Translations under genes and position numbers: made by a program
Source: Thermoplasmata archaeon
GTDB lineage: Archaea; Thermoplasmatota; Thermoplasmata; Thermoplasmatales; Thermoplasmataceae
Direction of reading: 5' to 3'
Assembly (NCBI GenBank): GCA_021822985.1
Contig: JAKAPZ010000004.1
Coordinates: forward strand, 1-51,908
Length of the DNA stretch: 51,908 nucleotides
The notes under the pieces: model-generated
Database searches by the model: none
The model's input: the letters and a program-made list of their open reading frames with translations, nothing else
Told to the model about the DNA's origin: nothing
Shown here: positions 1-9,715 of the stretch, in pieces
Layout: each line of letters begins with the position of its first letter
Position numbering within the stretch: position 1 is the stretch's first letter

Positions 1-1047
1 CCTGATGAACCTGTTCATAAGATCATTGTTTTCGCTTACAAGCTGGGAAAGTGTCTCATAAAATATGCTTGACTCTGAAACGTTATTTGTATCCATATAT
101 TCCATTATGGCATCAAGTGCCTCGTTCTGATCCACATCACCTGTCACTGCAAGATCAAAGTATGCCTCTGCAAGGGAATTGAAGTAGATCGATATTCTGT
201 CGTTACCTGCTTTTTCATGGAATTTCAGGCTTTTCAGGGAGTCGTTTATATGCCTTCCCTTGCTTGAAAGGGCCCCTGCAATGCCCCACAGAAGCTTGTC
301 TGTAGAATTGGATAATGGAATGGATGGTGAGGATACGGCATCATCAATGTCGATGATATTTTCCATGCCTTCCAGATTCTTCATATTTTCCGGGAAAGTC
401 ACGGATATGAATGTGTCAGAGTGGTTTCCCTCCAAACAAGTTGAGTATGAGAACCATATGCCATCAGGGAAGAAATGCTCCATACCCCAGAGTGAAGAGA
501 GCCTGTCTTCAATGGATTCCGCTTTAAACAGGATTCTCCTGCTGTTTTTTATTGTGTTAAGCAGTTCATATATGATATTTCTCTTATTCAGGTTTGTTTG
601 CGGAACATTACTATCAGGATCAATTTCAGGAGATGCCTCGGGGAGAGGTATGAAACCCCCTCCTGAATTGAATCTCTGAAGATCAGTGATAGAATTGATT
701 CCCTTAAGGTGGAGTTCGTCAACTTTCCTGAAATTTTTTCCCGTCCTGATGAAATCGCCCGGGTTCATGATGATGAAATGGCTGTACATTGCCCCATTTC
801 TTCCATATGCATCCTTTCCGATGTTCTTTGAATAGTTGAATGCGAGTTTTCCTGATGGAAGCTCAAAGAACCTGTTGCATTCCTTAAATGTTGCCATGTT
901 GTAAGGGTTCACCGTGCTGTGGGAATCGATAAATGCAAGATCACTGCCTGATATGCCCTCACTGTGCGTGACCATCTGATAGCCCTTCTTCATGCCCCTC
1001 TCAATCCAGCCATATATGATCTGGCTTGCTTTCACTGTTTCACTCAT
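1..1047 (-). CDS. GAP1-like (GTPase-associated protein 1, N-terminal domain type) protein, partial, runs off the left edge
   Basis: Read by hand: open from ATG at 1047 (minus) to base 1 (349 codons); MSETVKASQIIYGWIERGMKKGYQMVTHSEGI...GKDAYGRNGAMYSHFIIMNPGDF resembles the GAP1-N pattern (GYQ..a.s.Gi ... GRyGnyysHalv). ATGA overlap with the upstream GTPase stop (1044-1047). Missing from the ORF track because it has no stop in the window. Confidence 0.7.
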   Translation of the reverse strand, partial: MSETVKASQIIYGWIERGMKKGYQMVTHSEGISGSDLAFIDSHSTVNPYNMATFKECNRFFELPSGKLAFNYSKNIGKDAYGRNGAMYSHFIIMNPGDFIRTGKNFRKVDELHLKGINSITDLQRFNSGGGFIPLPEASPEIDPDSNVPQTNLNKRNIIYELLNTIKNSRRILFKAESIEDRLSSLWGMEHFFPDGIWFSYSTCLEGNHSDTFISVTFPENMKNLEGMENIIDIDDAVSSPSIPLSNSTDKLLWGIAGALSSKGRHINDSLKSLKFHEKAGNDRISIYFNSLAEAYFDLAVTGDVDQNEALDAIMEYMDTNNVSESSIFYETLSQLVSENNDLMNRFIR

Positions 1048-2660
1048 AATCCATTCACCTCAGCTATCCACTGCACGAGGGAAGTGAAATCCTTGTTGAA
1101 TGTCGGATCAAACACTATATCCTTCCTGCCCCCTTCCAGTATATCAAGCTTAGGAACTATGTCTCCGTCAGGTGAACGTTCTGTTTTCACGCAGATCTTG
1201 AATGCTGTGAGATTTCTTGACAGCTTCCTTGATTTCTTTGCAGTATCCCTCATATATTCAAGAAGCTGTGCTGCAGACTTGTCCGCAACTGCATCCGGGA
1301 GCATGTCAGCCTTGGAAAATATGAATGCGATCTCAACATTCTTCTTTCCATATCTTGCCGAGAAAAGTGCCTGAAGAACCCTGCTGTATGTCACGTCAAG
1401 ATTTCCCCAGTTGGAATACTCAGAGCAGTCAACCATTATGACATATGCCCTTGCAAGGAGCATGTACTCAAATTTTGTGCCCCTGAATCTTGCCCTGATC
1501 TCCTTGGAAGTCCCCTTAAAATCGTCAAAATGTTCCCCCGCAATGTCATTTATCCTGAAATGGGCCCCTTTTTTGCCTAGCAGTCCATTCTTTATAAAGT
1601 GGAATACCACTTCTCCCACTGTATCTTTCTGCGTCAGGTCAGGAAACCTGTGCTCGAGAAGTATCTTTCCAATATATTCTTCCAGAAGTTCCATGCCGGG
1701 ATCCACTGAACTTTCCATCTTCGTGACTTTCTCTATATCAGGCATGAACTTGTACAGATACGAAAGGAATGTAGTTTTTCCTGAACTGGGCGGGCCGGAC
1801 ATCACAATCGTGTTTTCGTAATCGGCTATTCTGATCCTTTCGGGATGTGCGCCCGAAACAGACTGAGAACCTGATGGATTGCCAGATGACTGGACTTTCT
1901 GCGCCGCATTTGCATCGGGTTTCTGTTCCATCTTTTTACCGCTCTTCATCTGAATGTATCTTGATTGCCTGAGGCCAATCCTGGAAGCGAATGAAAATAT
2001 CATGATTTCGAACATCATCAGGAACACTGCACTTGTGAAGTTCGAACTGGATACCAGAATGGTGATTGAAAAAATCATGAGAAATGGAATCCCCACCTCT
2101 TTCCTTGAACTCGAAGCTATGGCGCAGAATGCTGCTGTGAGGAACATAAGTGCCCACAACTGTATGAATATGCTTAACACTCCAGCCATGGTGAAAAATA
2201 TGAAATTCCAGTATGCGATCAGAATTGAAAACGGATTAGATGTGGCATTCCCTATTGGTGATCGTATAAAATCAGTCATAAAAAATATGAAGGAAGAGAA
2301 CATCAGCCCAATTCCAGTGAAAAAGGCCATGACAGAGTATTTCCCGGAAGTCCCGAATCCATCTGCAAACTTCATGGTTTGCCTCTTGATTCTGCTTGAA
2401 GCTGATTCCGAGGAGAACATGAAGAACCAGCCTATAAACGGAATCAATGAAAGGAACAGGTACAGCCCAAGTCCGCTGATGCCCCTCAAAAGTTTTCTGT
2501 GCTCAGGGAAAGCAGCAATATCCGATGTTTTTTTCACCATGGAAATTCTTTCAAAGGATAATATGTACCATATTGTGATCACAAGAAACATGAGAAGAGA
2601 AAAGAAGAAAAGCACATTCGGGGAATTTGATGTTGCCATTAAGGGGGCCATGCTGCTCAT
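1044..2660 (-). CDS. Membrane-anchored P-loop GTPase (TRAFAC / 'double-GTPase'-like) with N-terminal multi-TM region
   Basis: Walker A GPPSSGKT, DxxG-like NDIAGEHF, G4-like FSKADMLP; about 5 hydrophobic segments in the N-terminal ~230 aa. Confidence 0.75.
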   Translation of the reverse strand: MSSMAPLMATSNSPNVLFFFSLLMFLVITIWYILSFERISMVKKTSDIAAFPEHRKLLRGISGLGLYLFLSLIPFIGWFFMFSSESASSRIKRQTMKFADGFGTSGKYSVMAFFTGIGLMFSSFIFFMTDFIRSPIGNATSNPFSILIAYWNFIFFTMAGVLSIFIQLWALMFLTAAFCAIASSSRKEVGIPFLMIFSITILVSSSNFTSAVFLMMFEIMIFSFASRIGLRQSRYIQMKSGKKMEQKPDANAAQKVQSSGNPSGSQSVSGAHPERIRIADYENTIVMSGPPSSGKTTFLSYLYKFMPDIEKVTKMESSVDPGMELLEEYIGKILLEHRFPDLTQKDTVGEVVFHFIKNGLLGKKGAHFRINDIAGEHFDDFKGTSKEIRARFRGTKFEYMLLARAYVIMVDCSEYSNWGNLDVTYSRVLQALFSARYGKKNVEIAFIFSKADMLPDAVADKSAAQLLEYMRDTAKKSRKLSRNLTAFKICVKTERSPDGDIVPKLDILEGGRKDIVFDPTFNKDFTSLVQWIAEVNGL

Positions 2661-4504
2661 ATGGTATCTGCCTCCGCTTCCTGCCTGAAGACCTCATCTC
2701 CCTGCACGGTGTCAAGCTTCCCGAAACCTTCCTTCTCCATCTTTTTCCATATCATAGATATTTCAGTGTCATCAATACCTGTCTGCTTCATAATAGTCCT
2801 CTTCCTCACAATGCCTGCTGTTCTCGATTCCTCTTCTGTAGCCTCTATTATCTTTCTGTAGTGTTCATCCTCGACACTTTCCTTTCCGCAGATCATCCTT
2901 GCTGCACGCGCAAGATGCATATCATTTCCATTGTATATAATGCTGCCATCTTTCATATCCATCAGCACTATCATTGAATTTCCTGAAGATAGCGCAATTC
3001 CCTTTGGATTTTCCACAGCCTTCACCACTTCCTCAGAGAAGCCTATTGGAGATGCGGCCACACACATCATGAATGATTCCTCTCCTGAGGAATTGTGCAG
3101 CATTGTCCCATAAATTTCAGCCAGATCCGTCATGTCAAAGGGCCTCGCATCTATTCCGGGCTCTTCTTTCAGCTTGCTGTCATGTGCATGATACATCAGA
3201 AATATTTCCATGCTCATATCATGCTTCAGGAAACTCTGCTCCCTTATCTTAAAGTTCAGGGATGTGGATATATTTTCATTCGATGATGAAAGCGTATTCC
3301 TGATGCTGTCAGTGATTTCCCTGATGTCCCTGTTCTTCATGTGGATATTGCGCCCATATGAAGGTATGAAAAGGGATGTGTTTCCCATCTTCTTCAGTGC
3401 ATCAGACAAATTCTGGAAAAATTGTGTCCTTCTTATAATTGCGGTGTCCAGATTGCATATCTCACCTGTGCTCCCTGTTTCCCCATTTTTTGCACCTACA
3501 AGGTTGATTGCCTCAATGATGGCCATTGGGCGCTTAATCTTCTCTGCAATGAACTTGTCTGCACGTGAAATGAGTCCGTCAATTCTTGATATCTCCATGT
3601 CCATAAGGGATTTGTTCCTTTTCAGTTCCGGATCCCTGAAAAGCTGAAGCCTCTCCTCCCTGAGCTGATCCAGAACCGATTCCATCTCGTTCCCCATTCT
3701 TGAAAGGGAATTCAGGCAACCCGCAATGTCCTTCCTGCCCAGTTCATCCACATTTCTCTCCATTGCAAGGTTTGCGATCTCCATGGAAGATTCCATGACT
3801 TCACTCATCTCTTTGCTGTTGATCTTTTCTGCGAGGGCCCTTTCTGCTTCCCTCCTCTTGGATTCCATCCTCACTATGCCCTTCATGGAATTTTCATAGT
3901 TGAGGAAAAGTTTCCTTACCTGCCCAGGTTCCTTCTGCAGGTATTTGACAACTCCTTCATTGATCTTCTGGAGCCTTAATTTGTACCTTTCATCCATGGC
4001 AGCATGCAGGGAACTCCTTATGCCTGAATCTGAATGTTCCTCCATAGAACCCATCAGATCTTCAGTGTTCTCCTGGCACCATTCCTTTATGAGCGGATAA
4101 ATCCTGTCATCCTCATTCATGAGTATGCTGCATATGTCATCACTGTTCAGCTGATCGAGCCTTGTGAATTTTTCAAGGTTCTCTATTGCTTCATATTCCT
4201 TCTGGTTGAACATGCCGGTGATCCTCCTGGTTTCAGGATCCTTACTGTTTTCCCCAACGCTTTTCATTATGGAAAGCGCTATCTTTCCGATGGAAAGCTG
4301 AAAGTTTGAGAGTGCACTCTGGAATGCCTGGTTTCCGAGATTCTGCTGGCAACCGTTCCTCATAAGCCCGTTAAGCGATTCCAGTTCTCTCAGAAGAGCC
4401 TTCCTTGATGTGATCTCCATGCCTGATAACTCATTCAAATCCCTGGAAGACTCTTCATAGGATCTGCGCAACAATGAAATGCAATCTCCATTCATTCCTG
4501 ACAT
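2657..4504 (-). CDS. Large coiled-coil protein of unknown function with C-terminal winged-helix-like tail, operonic with the GTPase
   Basis: ORF 2657..4618; likely start MSGMNGD at 4504 (or MFVF just upstream). Stop overlaps the GTPase start (2657-2660). Confidence 0.65.
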   Translation of the reverse strand: MSGMNGDCISLLRRSYEESSRDLNELSGMEITSRKALLRELESLNGLMRNGCQQNLGNQAFQSALSNFQLSIGKIALSIMKSVGENSKDPETRRITGMFNQKEYEAIENLEKFTRLDQLNSDDICSILMNEDDRIYPLIKEWCQENTEDLMGSMEEHSDSGIRSSLHAAMDERYKLRLQKINEGVVKYLQKEPGQVRKLFLNYENSMKGIVRMESKRREAERALAEKINSKEMSEVMESSMEIANLAMERNVDELGRKDIAGCLNSLSRMGNEMESVLDQLREERLQLFRDPELKRNKSLMDMEISRIDGLISRADKFIAEKIKRPMAIIEAINLVGAKNGETGSTGEICNLDTAIIRRTQFFQNLSDALKKMGNTSLFIPSYGRNIHMKNRDIREITDSIRNTLSSSNENISTSLNFKIREQSFLKHDMSMEIFLMYHAHDSKLKEEPGIDARPFDMTDLAEIYGTMLHNSSGEESFMMCVAASPIGFSEEVVKAVENPKGIALSSGNSMIVLMDMKDGSIIYNGNDMHLARAARMICGKESVEDEHYRKIIEATEEESRTAGIVRKRTIMKQTGIDDTEISMIWKKMEKEGFGKLDTVQGDEVFRQEAEADTI

Positions 4505-4592
4505 GCAATCAGTGAAAACAAACATATATATGTTTTCAATGATTATATTGGGGTGCCGGTATTGAAATATTTTTTGCTGATTCCGGAATATA

Positions 4593-5738
4593 ATGACAGT
4601 GAAGGGTGTTGCATCCATGAATGATAAGGGGCAGGATTACGGAAGGATACGGGAACTCCTGAGGCAGGGCATAGAGTTTCAGGCATCGGGAAAGAAAGAG
4701 GAGGCCTCTGCACTGTATGAGGAGGCACTCCGGATTCTTGGCACATATTATGCCAGTGCAGATGTTTTCAGGAAGGAAAGAATAAAAAGGCAGATGTCAG
4801 GGCTCCAGAAGGCCATAGATGGAATGAAGATCAGTGAAAAAGGCAAAACTTCATCCTGGAAGGAGGGGGAGGATATCATAAAGGAACTTGGCCTCACCAT
4901 CACGCACGGGGAAGGGCCCACAATGAGCCAGGTCGCAGGCATGGACGCCCTCAAAAATGAGCTGTTCCTGAAGATCATATATCCGATGAAGTTTCCTGAA
5001 CTTGCAGAGGATTTCAATGTTTCACCCGGAGGCGGGTTCATTCTCTACGGGCCCCCGGGAAACGGGAAAACGTTCATAGTGAGGGCCCTTGCAAGAGAAA
5101 TAGAGATGAATTTCATATATGTCAATCCGGCAACACTCATGAGCCAGTGGTTCGGGAATTTTGAGAAGAATATCTCGCTTCTCTTCAAAGCCGCAAAACT
5201 CCTTTCTCCAAGCATACTCTTCTTTGATGAGCTGGACAGCCTCTTCCCCTCAAGGGACAGATCACAGAGCGATGCATCAAGGAGGGGCGTTTCACAGTTC
5301 CTCAACGAGATTGGAGGATTCACATCAGGACAGGGGAAACCGGTCATACTGCTTGGCGCAACAAATGTTCCATGGCAGCTTGACGAAGCAGTCACGAGGC
5401 CGGGAAGGTTTGACAGGCTCATCTATGTTCCACCGCCTGACAGGACTTCAAGGGAGAGCATCGTGAAAAACTTCATGTCCGCAGTCAGCAGGAAGGGAGA
5501 TATTGACTACAGTTCCATTGGAGAAAAAACAGTGGGATACAGTTCCGCAGATGTGGAATATTTGTGCAGGCATGCATGCCAGAACGTATTCCAGAGGGCA
5601 ATAGACAGGTCGGACAATGATATTGTGGCAACCGATGATATAATGAAAGCGATGACAGTGATCAGGCCATCCATCAGTGCTGAAACCGTCAAGAAATACG
5701 AGAAATACAGGGATATGAAATCGGGCACATCAGTCTAG
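4593..5738 (+). CDS. Vps4/CdvC-like AAA ATPase with N-terminal MIT-like helical domain
   Basis: GPPGNGKT, ILFFDELDSLF, GATNVPWQLDEAVTRPGRFD; N-terminus RIRELLRQGIEFQASGKKEEASALYEEALRIL is MIT-like. Start at 4593 or 4617. Confidence 0.8.
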   Translation: MTVKGVASMNDKGQDYGRIRELLRQGIEFQASGKKEEASALYEEALRILGTYYASADVFRKERIKRQMSGLQKAIDGMKISEKGKTSSWKEGEDIIKELGLTITHGEGPTMSQVAGMDALKNELFLKIIYPMKFPELAEDFNVSPGGGFILYGPPGNGKTFIVRALAREIEMNFIYVNPATLMSQWFGNFEKNISLLFKAAKLLSPSILFFDELDSLFPSRDRSQSDASRRGVSQFLNEIGGFTSGQGKPVILLGATNVPWQLDEAVTRPGRFDRLIYVPPPDRTSRESIVKNFMSAVSRKGDIDYSSIGEKTVGYSSADVEYLCRHACQNVFQRAIDRSDNDIVATDDIMKAMTVIRPSISAETVKKYEKYRDMKSGTSV

Positions 5739-6254
5739 CCTGTCGTAGAACCAGTAAGCATCCCATGGTGCTATGATCAGTGCGTCCCCTTCCCCTGCAG
5801 CGCCGTCAGTAAGTTTTCCGTAAACGCACATTCTCCGCTCCTCGAAAAGGAACTCATATTCCTTTCTCATGGCTGCGGAGTAGAAGAGGAAGAAAGCCCT
5901 GTAAAGGGAATACGTTATTTCTGAATTTAGGGAATCCATGTCCCTGCTGTTTGCCTCCACATATTTGGATACTGTCTCGAGCCCAAGATCAAGAACCTTC
6001 TTCTTGATCTGCATCTCGCTGCTGATCTCTGCCTGTATGGTGGATGGGGATGTACATTCAACGCTCAGTATGGGTATCATTGGATTCTCATCGCTCACTG
6101 CATTGATGATCTTTTCCGTGTTCTGCCCCATGGCTACAAAAACTCTTTTCGGATCTATGCCTTTCACATACTTCATGAGTTTCTTCAGATCCCCACTCTC
6201 TGAATTTTCTCCCATGTTTCCGTATGCTATAACAGTACAACCCATCAAGATCAC
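5730..6254 (-). CDS. Hypothetical protein
   Basis: 174 aa ORF between fttA and the AAA gene; no recognised family. Confidence 0.5.
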   Translation of the reverse strand: MILMGCTVIAYGNMGENSESGDLKKLMKYVKGIDPKRVFVAMGQNTEKIINAVSDENPMIPILSVECTSPSTIQAEISSEMQIKKKVLDLGLETVSKYVEANSRDMDSLNSEITYSLYRAFFLFYSAAMRKEYEFLFEERRMCVYGKLTDGAAGEGDALIIAPWDAYWFYDRLD

Positions 6255-8177
6255 CTAATAGAGCCTTATTGTTTCAAGATTTTTCAGCGCATGGGCCTCT
6301 ATGCCGAATTTCTGCCTGAGCTGTTTTGCGAAATCCTGTGCAGATTCGCTCTCCCCATGATTCACGATTACCCTGTTCGGCTTGGGTGCCATTGTGCTTA
6401 TGTAGCCCATGAGCTGTTTCTTGTCCGAATGGCCCGAGAAACCTTCCGCTGTCTCCACATTCATGCTTATCTCGTATTTTGTCTGCTTTCCGCCATCGCT
6501 CAGGGTTATTTCTCCCGAGCCCCTCTGGATCTTCCTTCCAAGCGTTCCCTCGGCCTGATATCCCACAAAGACCAGGGAATGCTTTGGAGAGAGAACCCAT
6601 GACCTGAAGTATTCCATCACGGGGCCCCCGTTCATCATTCCTGATGTTGCGAGTACGACCTTGCTCTCGGTAGAATCACAGATGTCCAGCCTCTGTTCCC
6701 TTGTTTCAACCTTCCTGAATATCTTGTGCATGAACGGGTTTTCCCTCTTCTCCATTATGCGTTCCCTGAGTGTCCTGTTGAGGTATTCCGGATAAGCTGC
6801 ATGTATTGCAGTGGCCTCCATTATCATTCCGTCAAGGTATACGGGCATCTCTTCTATCTGGCCTGTGCTTACAGCCTCTTCCAGAACCATCATGACCTCC
6901 TGGCTTCTTCCAACTGCAAACACTGGTATCAGGACTGAACCGCCCTTCTCGAAGGTTCTCCTGATTATGGATACCAGAATTTCAGAGGCATCCTTCCTTG
7001 CCTTGTGATAGTCATTTCTTCCTGCATAGGTGCTTTCTGTCATGAATGTTTCAACCCTTGGGAACTTGTTGTTCGCCATGTTGAAAAGCCATGTTTTTTC
7101 AAATTTCACGTCACCGCTCAGCACCACGTTGTAAAGTCCCTCACCGATGTGAAGGTGCACGGATGACGAACCCAGAATGTGGCCCGCGTTGTAGAATGTC
7201 AGCCTGACATCAGGCGTTATGTCTGTTGTCTCATTGTATTTTAGCACAACAGTTCTCTTCAGCTCTTCCCTTATGTGCTTTGAATCATATGGTGATTTGT
7301 GCCCTTCCGCATGGGCCACCTTGATGAAATCGTTCTGGAGCATTATGGACAGATCCCTGGTGGGCTGTGTCATGTAGATGGGCCCCTCGTATCCGTACTT
7401 GTAGAGCATGGGGACCATTCCCGAATGATCGAGATGTGCATGTGTCAGAACTATGGCATCCAGTGAAGAGAATGGCTGAATCTCAGGCAGGTACAGATAG
7501 GGTGAGCCTTCCCATGGCTTGTCCCCTGCAGTGTTCGTGTTCATCATTCCACAGTCAATCAGTATCCTGGAATTGTTTGTGGAAACGAGTGTAGCACTTC
7601 TGCCCACCTCCCTGTGCCCTCCAAGGGCAGTAAGCCGCACCCATGGATCTCCGGGCATTGTGGGAGTGTTAAGCTTTATGCCGAGGCTGTTCAGGAATTT
7701 CTTCCTCTCCTCCTTCTCGTCCCTTAGGAATTCCCTGACCTCCTTAACTGTCCTTGAATGCATGGGAGGGGCCCTGACTATTCTCGGGGACCATCCCGTT
7801 TCACTCTTGAGTGATCGGATGTAGCCTGAATCCTTATGGGAAACCACTGATGGCTCTTCAAGCTCAATGACAACTTCCCCTGTGTCATGCTCAAAATATA
7901 CATCCTTCAACTGGGCATCCTCAGGGATGATGGCCTCTATCTTCTTCCTTGCTGTGCCTTCATCTCCCATTATGGACTGATCCGGCCTTATGGCAATTCT
8001 TCTTCTGATCTCCTGTGCAACCTTCCTGGCAATGTCGTCACGTTGGGAAAATAATTCCTCATTCTTTGTATATACGATGATGTTTGGACCCTCGTATACT
8101 ATGTCCGTTATTCCGTTGTCTGGAAACAGCCTGTTAAATATAGATCTGACTTCCTCTACATAATCCTTGTAAACCAT
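6255..8177 (-). CDS. fttA: FttA / aCPSF1: KH-domain metallo-beta-lactamase beta-CASP ribonuclease, transcription termination factor
   Basis: HAHLDHSG, GGHREVGRSATLV, MTESTYAGR, VIVNHGESESAQDFA motifs; N-terminal KH-like region. ATG at 8177 preferred over TTG at 8192. Confidence 0.95.
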   Translation of the reverse strand: MVYKDYVEEVRSIFNRLFPDNGITDIVYEGPNIIVYTKNEELFSQRDDIARKVAQEIRRRIAIRPDQSIMGDEGTARKKIEAIIPEDAQLKDVYFEHDTGEVVIELEEPSVVSHKDSGYIRSLKSETGWSPRIVRAPPMHSRTVKEVREFLRDEKEERKKFLNSLGIKLNTPTMPGDPWVRLTALGGHREVGRSATLVSTNNSRILIDCGMMNTNTAGDKPWEGSPYLYLPEIQPFSSLDAIVLTHAHLDHSGMVPMLYKYGYEGPIYMTQPTRDLSIMLQNDFIKVAHAEGHKSPYDSKHIREELKRTVVLKYNETTDITPDVRLTFYNAGHILGSSSVHLHIGEGLYNVVLSGDVKFEKTWLFNMANNKFPRVETFMTESTYAGRNDYHKARKDASEILVSIIRRTFEKGGSVLIPVFAVGRSQEVMMVLEEAVSTGQIEEMPVYLDGMIMEATAIHAAYPEYLNRTLRERIMEKRENPFMHKIFRKVETREQRLDICDSTESKVVLATSGMMNGGPVMEYFRSWVLSPKHSLVFVGYQAEGTLGRKIQRGSGEITLSDGGKQTKYEISMNVETAEGFSGHSDKKQLMGYISTMAPKPNRVIVNHGESESAQDFAKQLRQKFGIEAHALKNLETIRLY

Positions 8178-8218
8178 GCAATTTACACCCAAAAAAATTA
8201 TTTGTTATAATAGTGTAA

Positions 8219-8854
8219 TTAAAGATTCAATTTTAATTTTTTTATTTTGTCAAGCACTTCAGATTCCTGAAGCATCCTGAAACCCTGTTCTTTGGTTATC
8301 ACTGCGACATCAATCATTCCGCCAGATGCTGAATCTCTTGACTTTGCAGCAGTTACACCTCTGATGACCAGATCTATTCCTTCCTCAACGCTCATATCCT
8401 TCCTGTACATTGATTCAAGAACTCCGTAGACGAATGGTGAACCGGATCCTGTGCTCACGTATGTGTCCTCAACTGAGCCGCCTGCTGCATCAACTGAAAA
8501 GACGTGAGGCTTTGTGTCCATACCTGCAACAAGTATCTGCACCATGTACGGGTAGTATTTTGTCTGGTTAAGTATGTTTGAAAGAAGCGTTGCTGCTGCA
8601 GATATTGGCATGTTTATCTTTCTCTGAAGCCTGTAGAGTTCCAGTTCTGCCTTCATATATCTGACCAGTACCTGTGCGTCTCCAACGAGACCAGCAATGG
8701 TCATTCCAGTGTAAGTATCGATCTGGAAAAGCTTCTGCCCATCCTTATGAGCTATGAAATGATCCATGGTAACTCTTCTTTCCGTTGCCATTACCACGGC
8801 ATCCTTCAGGGTTATTGCAACAGTGGTAGTACCTGTCTTCTTTACGGTCTCCAT
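8219..8854 (-). CDS. psmB: Proteasome subunit beta
   Basis: [30 protein letters not shown], closely resembling Thermoplasma PsmB; start METVKK at 8854 preferred. Confidence 0.97.
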   Translation of the reverse strand: METVKKTGTTTVAITLKDAVVMATERRVTMDHFIAHKDGQKLFQIDTYTGMTIAGLVGDAQVLVRYMKAELELYRLQRKINMPISAAATLLSNILNQTKYYPYMVQILVAGMDTKPHVFSVDAAGGSVEDTYVSTGSGSPFVYGVLESMYRKDMSVEEGIDLVIRGVTAAKSRDSASGGMIDVAVITKEQGFRMLQESEVLDKIKKLKLNL

Positions 8855-9161
8855 TAATTTCACTCCAGTTGACACAATCATCATTCAATATTAAATACTT
8901 TTTAATTTTTGAGCAGTGTTCGATTGAATCTGCACGTGCATTTGCAAAAAACATGTGAGATTCTGCCACATTTTGCATTTAATGCATGCATGAAGAGAAA
9001 TGTTCTGCAGAGATGCATGAACCTGTAAAAATACATATTAAGCGATGTTTCCTGAAGGAATTGTTTCATTTATGACCCGGCGGGGCAAAGAACACGGAAT
9101 ACGTATTTAACGAAATTTCATACTTGAATAGATTATTAATACAGTTTTAGCATATTGAATT

Positions 9162-9584
9162 ATGGTCCTCACGGCAGAAGATATAATGAAACCGCTTCCT
9201 GCTTTCATTTCAGGAGATACCACTGTGGAGAACGCAACTAAGATGATGGCAGAGGGAAAACGCGGATACATACTTGTTAGTGAAAACGGGACTCTTAAGG
9301 GGATTGTCACAGAGTGGGATTTCATACAGAAGGTTCTCGCCAAAAATGTGAATCCAAAAGAAATGAAGGTGTCTGAAATAATGTCCACCGATATTATCAG
9401 CGTCACTCCCGAAACCCCAACCAGAAAACTCACATTCATTATGACCCAGAAGGGAGTCAGGAGAATGCTCGTCGGAACTGGCGGAAGGTACGTTGGCATA
9501 ATAACCTCAAGGGACATAATCAGCATATTCAACGACTATGCAGAGGTTGTGGAAAACATAGCTGCAAAATACGGCATCATCTGA
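9162..9584 (+). CDS. CBS-domain pair protein
   Basis: Two CBS repeats (GTLKGIVTEWDF; GGRYVGIITSRDI). Confidence 0.9.
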   Translation: MVLTAEDIMKPLPAFISGDTTVENATKMMAEGKRGYILVSENGTLKGIVTEWDFIQKVLAKNVNPKEMKVSEIMSTDIISVTPETPTRKLTFIMTQKGVRRMLVGTGGRYVGIITSRDIISIFNDYAEVVENIAAKYGII

Positions 9585-9715
9585 TTTTTCTTTTTCAATT
9601 CGGAAGGGGCCCCTCAAAGGTGAAGTTTGATAGTAATGACTATGATTTCCGAATCGGGTCTGTTTTCACCTGTCATAGATTTTAAAATAAATTCTCCCCT
9701 TTGCGGAATTATGAC

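Noticed and set aside
260-4309. Multiple plus-strand ORFs (e.g. 260..679, 1954..2688, 3210..3647)
   Set aside because: Antisense to the GAP1/GTPase/coiled-coil operon, which has coherent motifs and 4-nt gene overlaps.
4593-5738. AAA ATPase as a PAN/Cdc48-like proteasome activator
   Set aside because: Single AAA domain with MIT-like N-terminus and no C-terminal HbYX motif.
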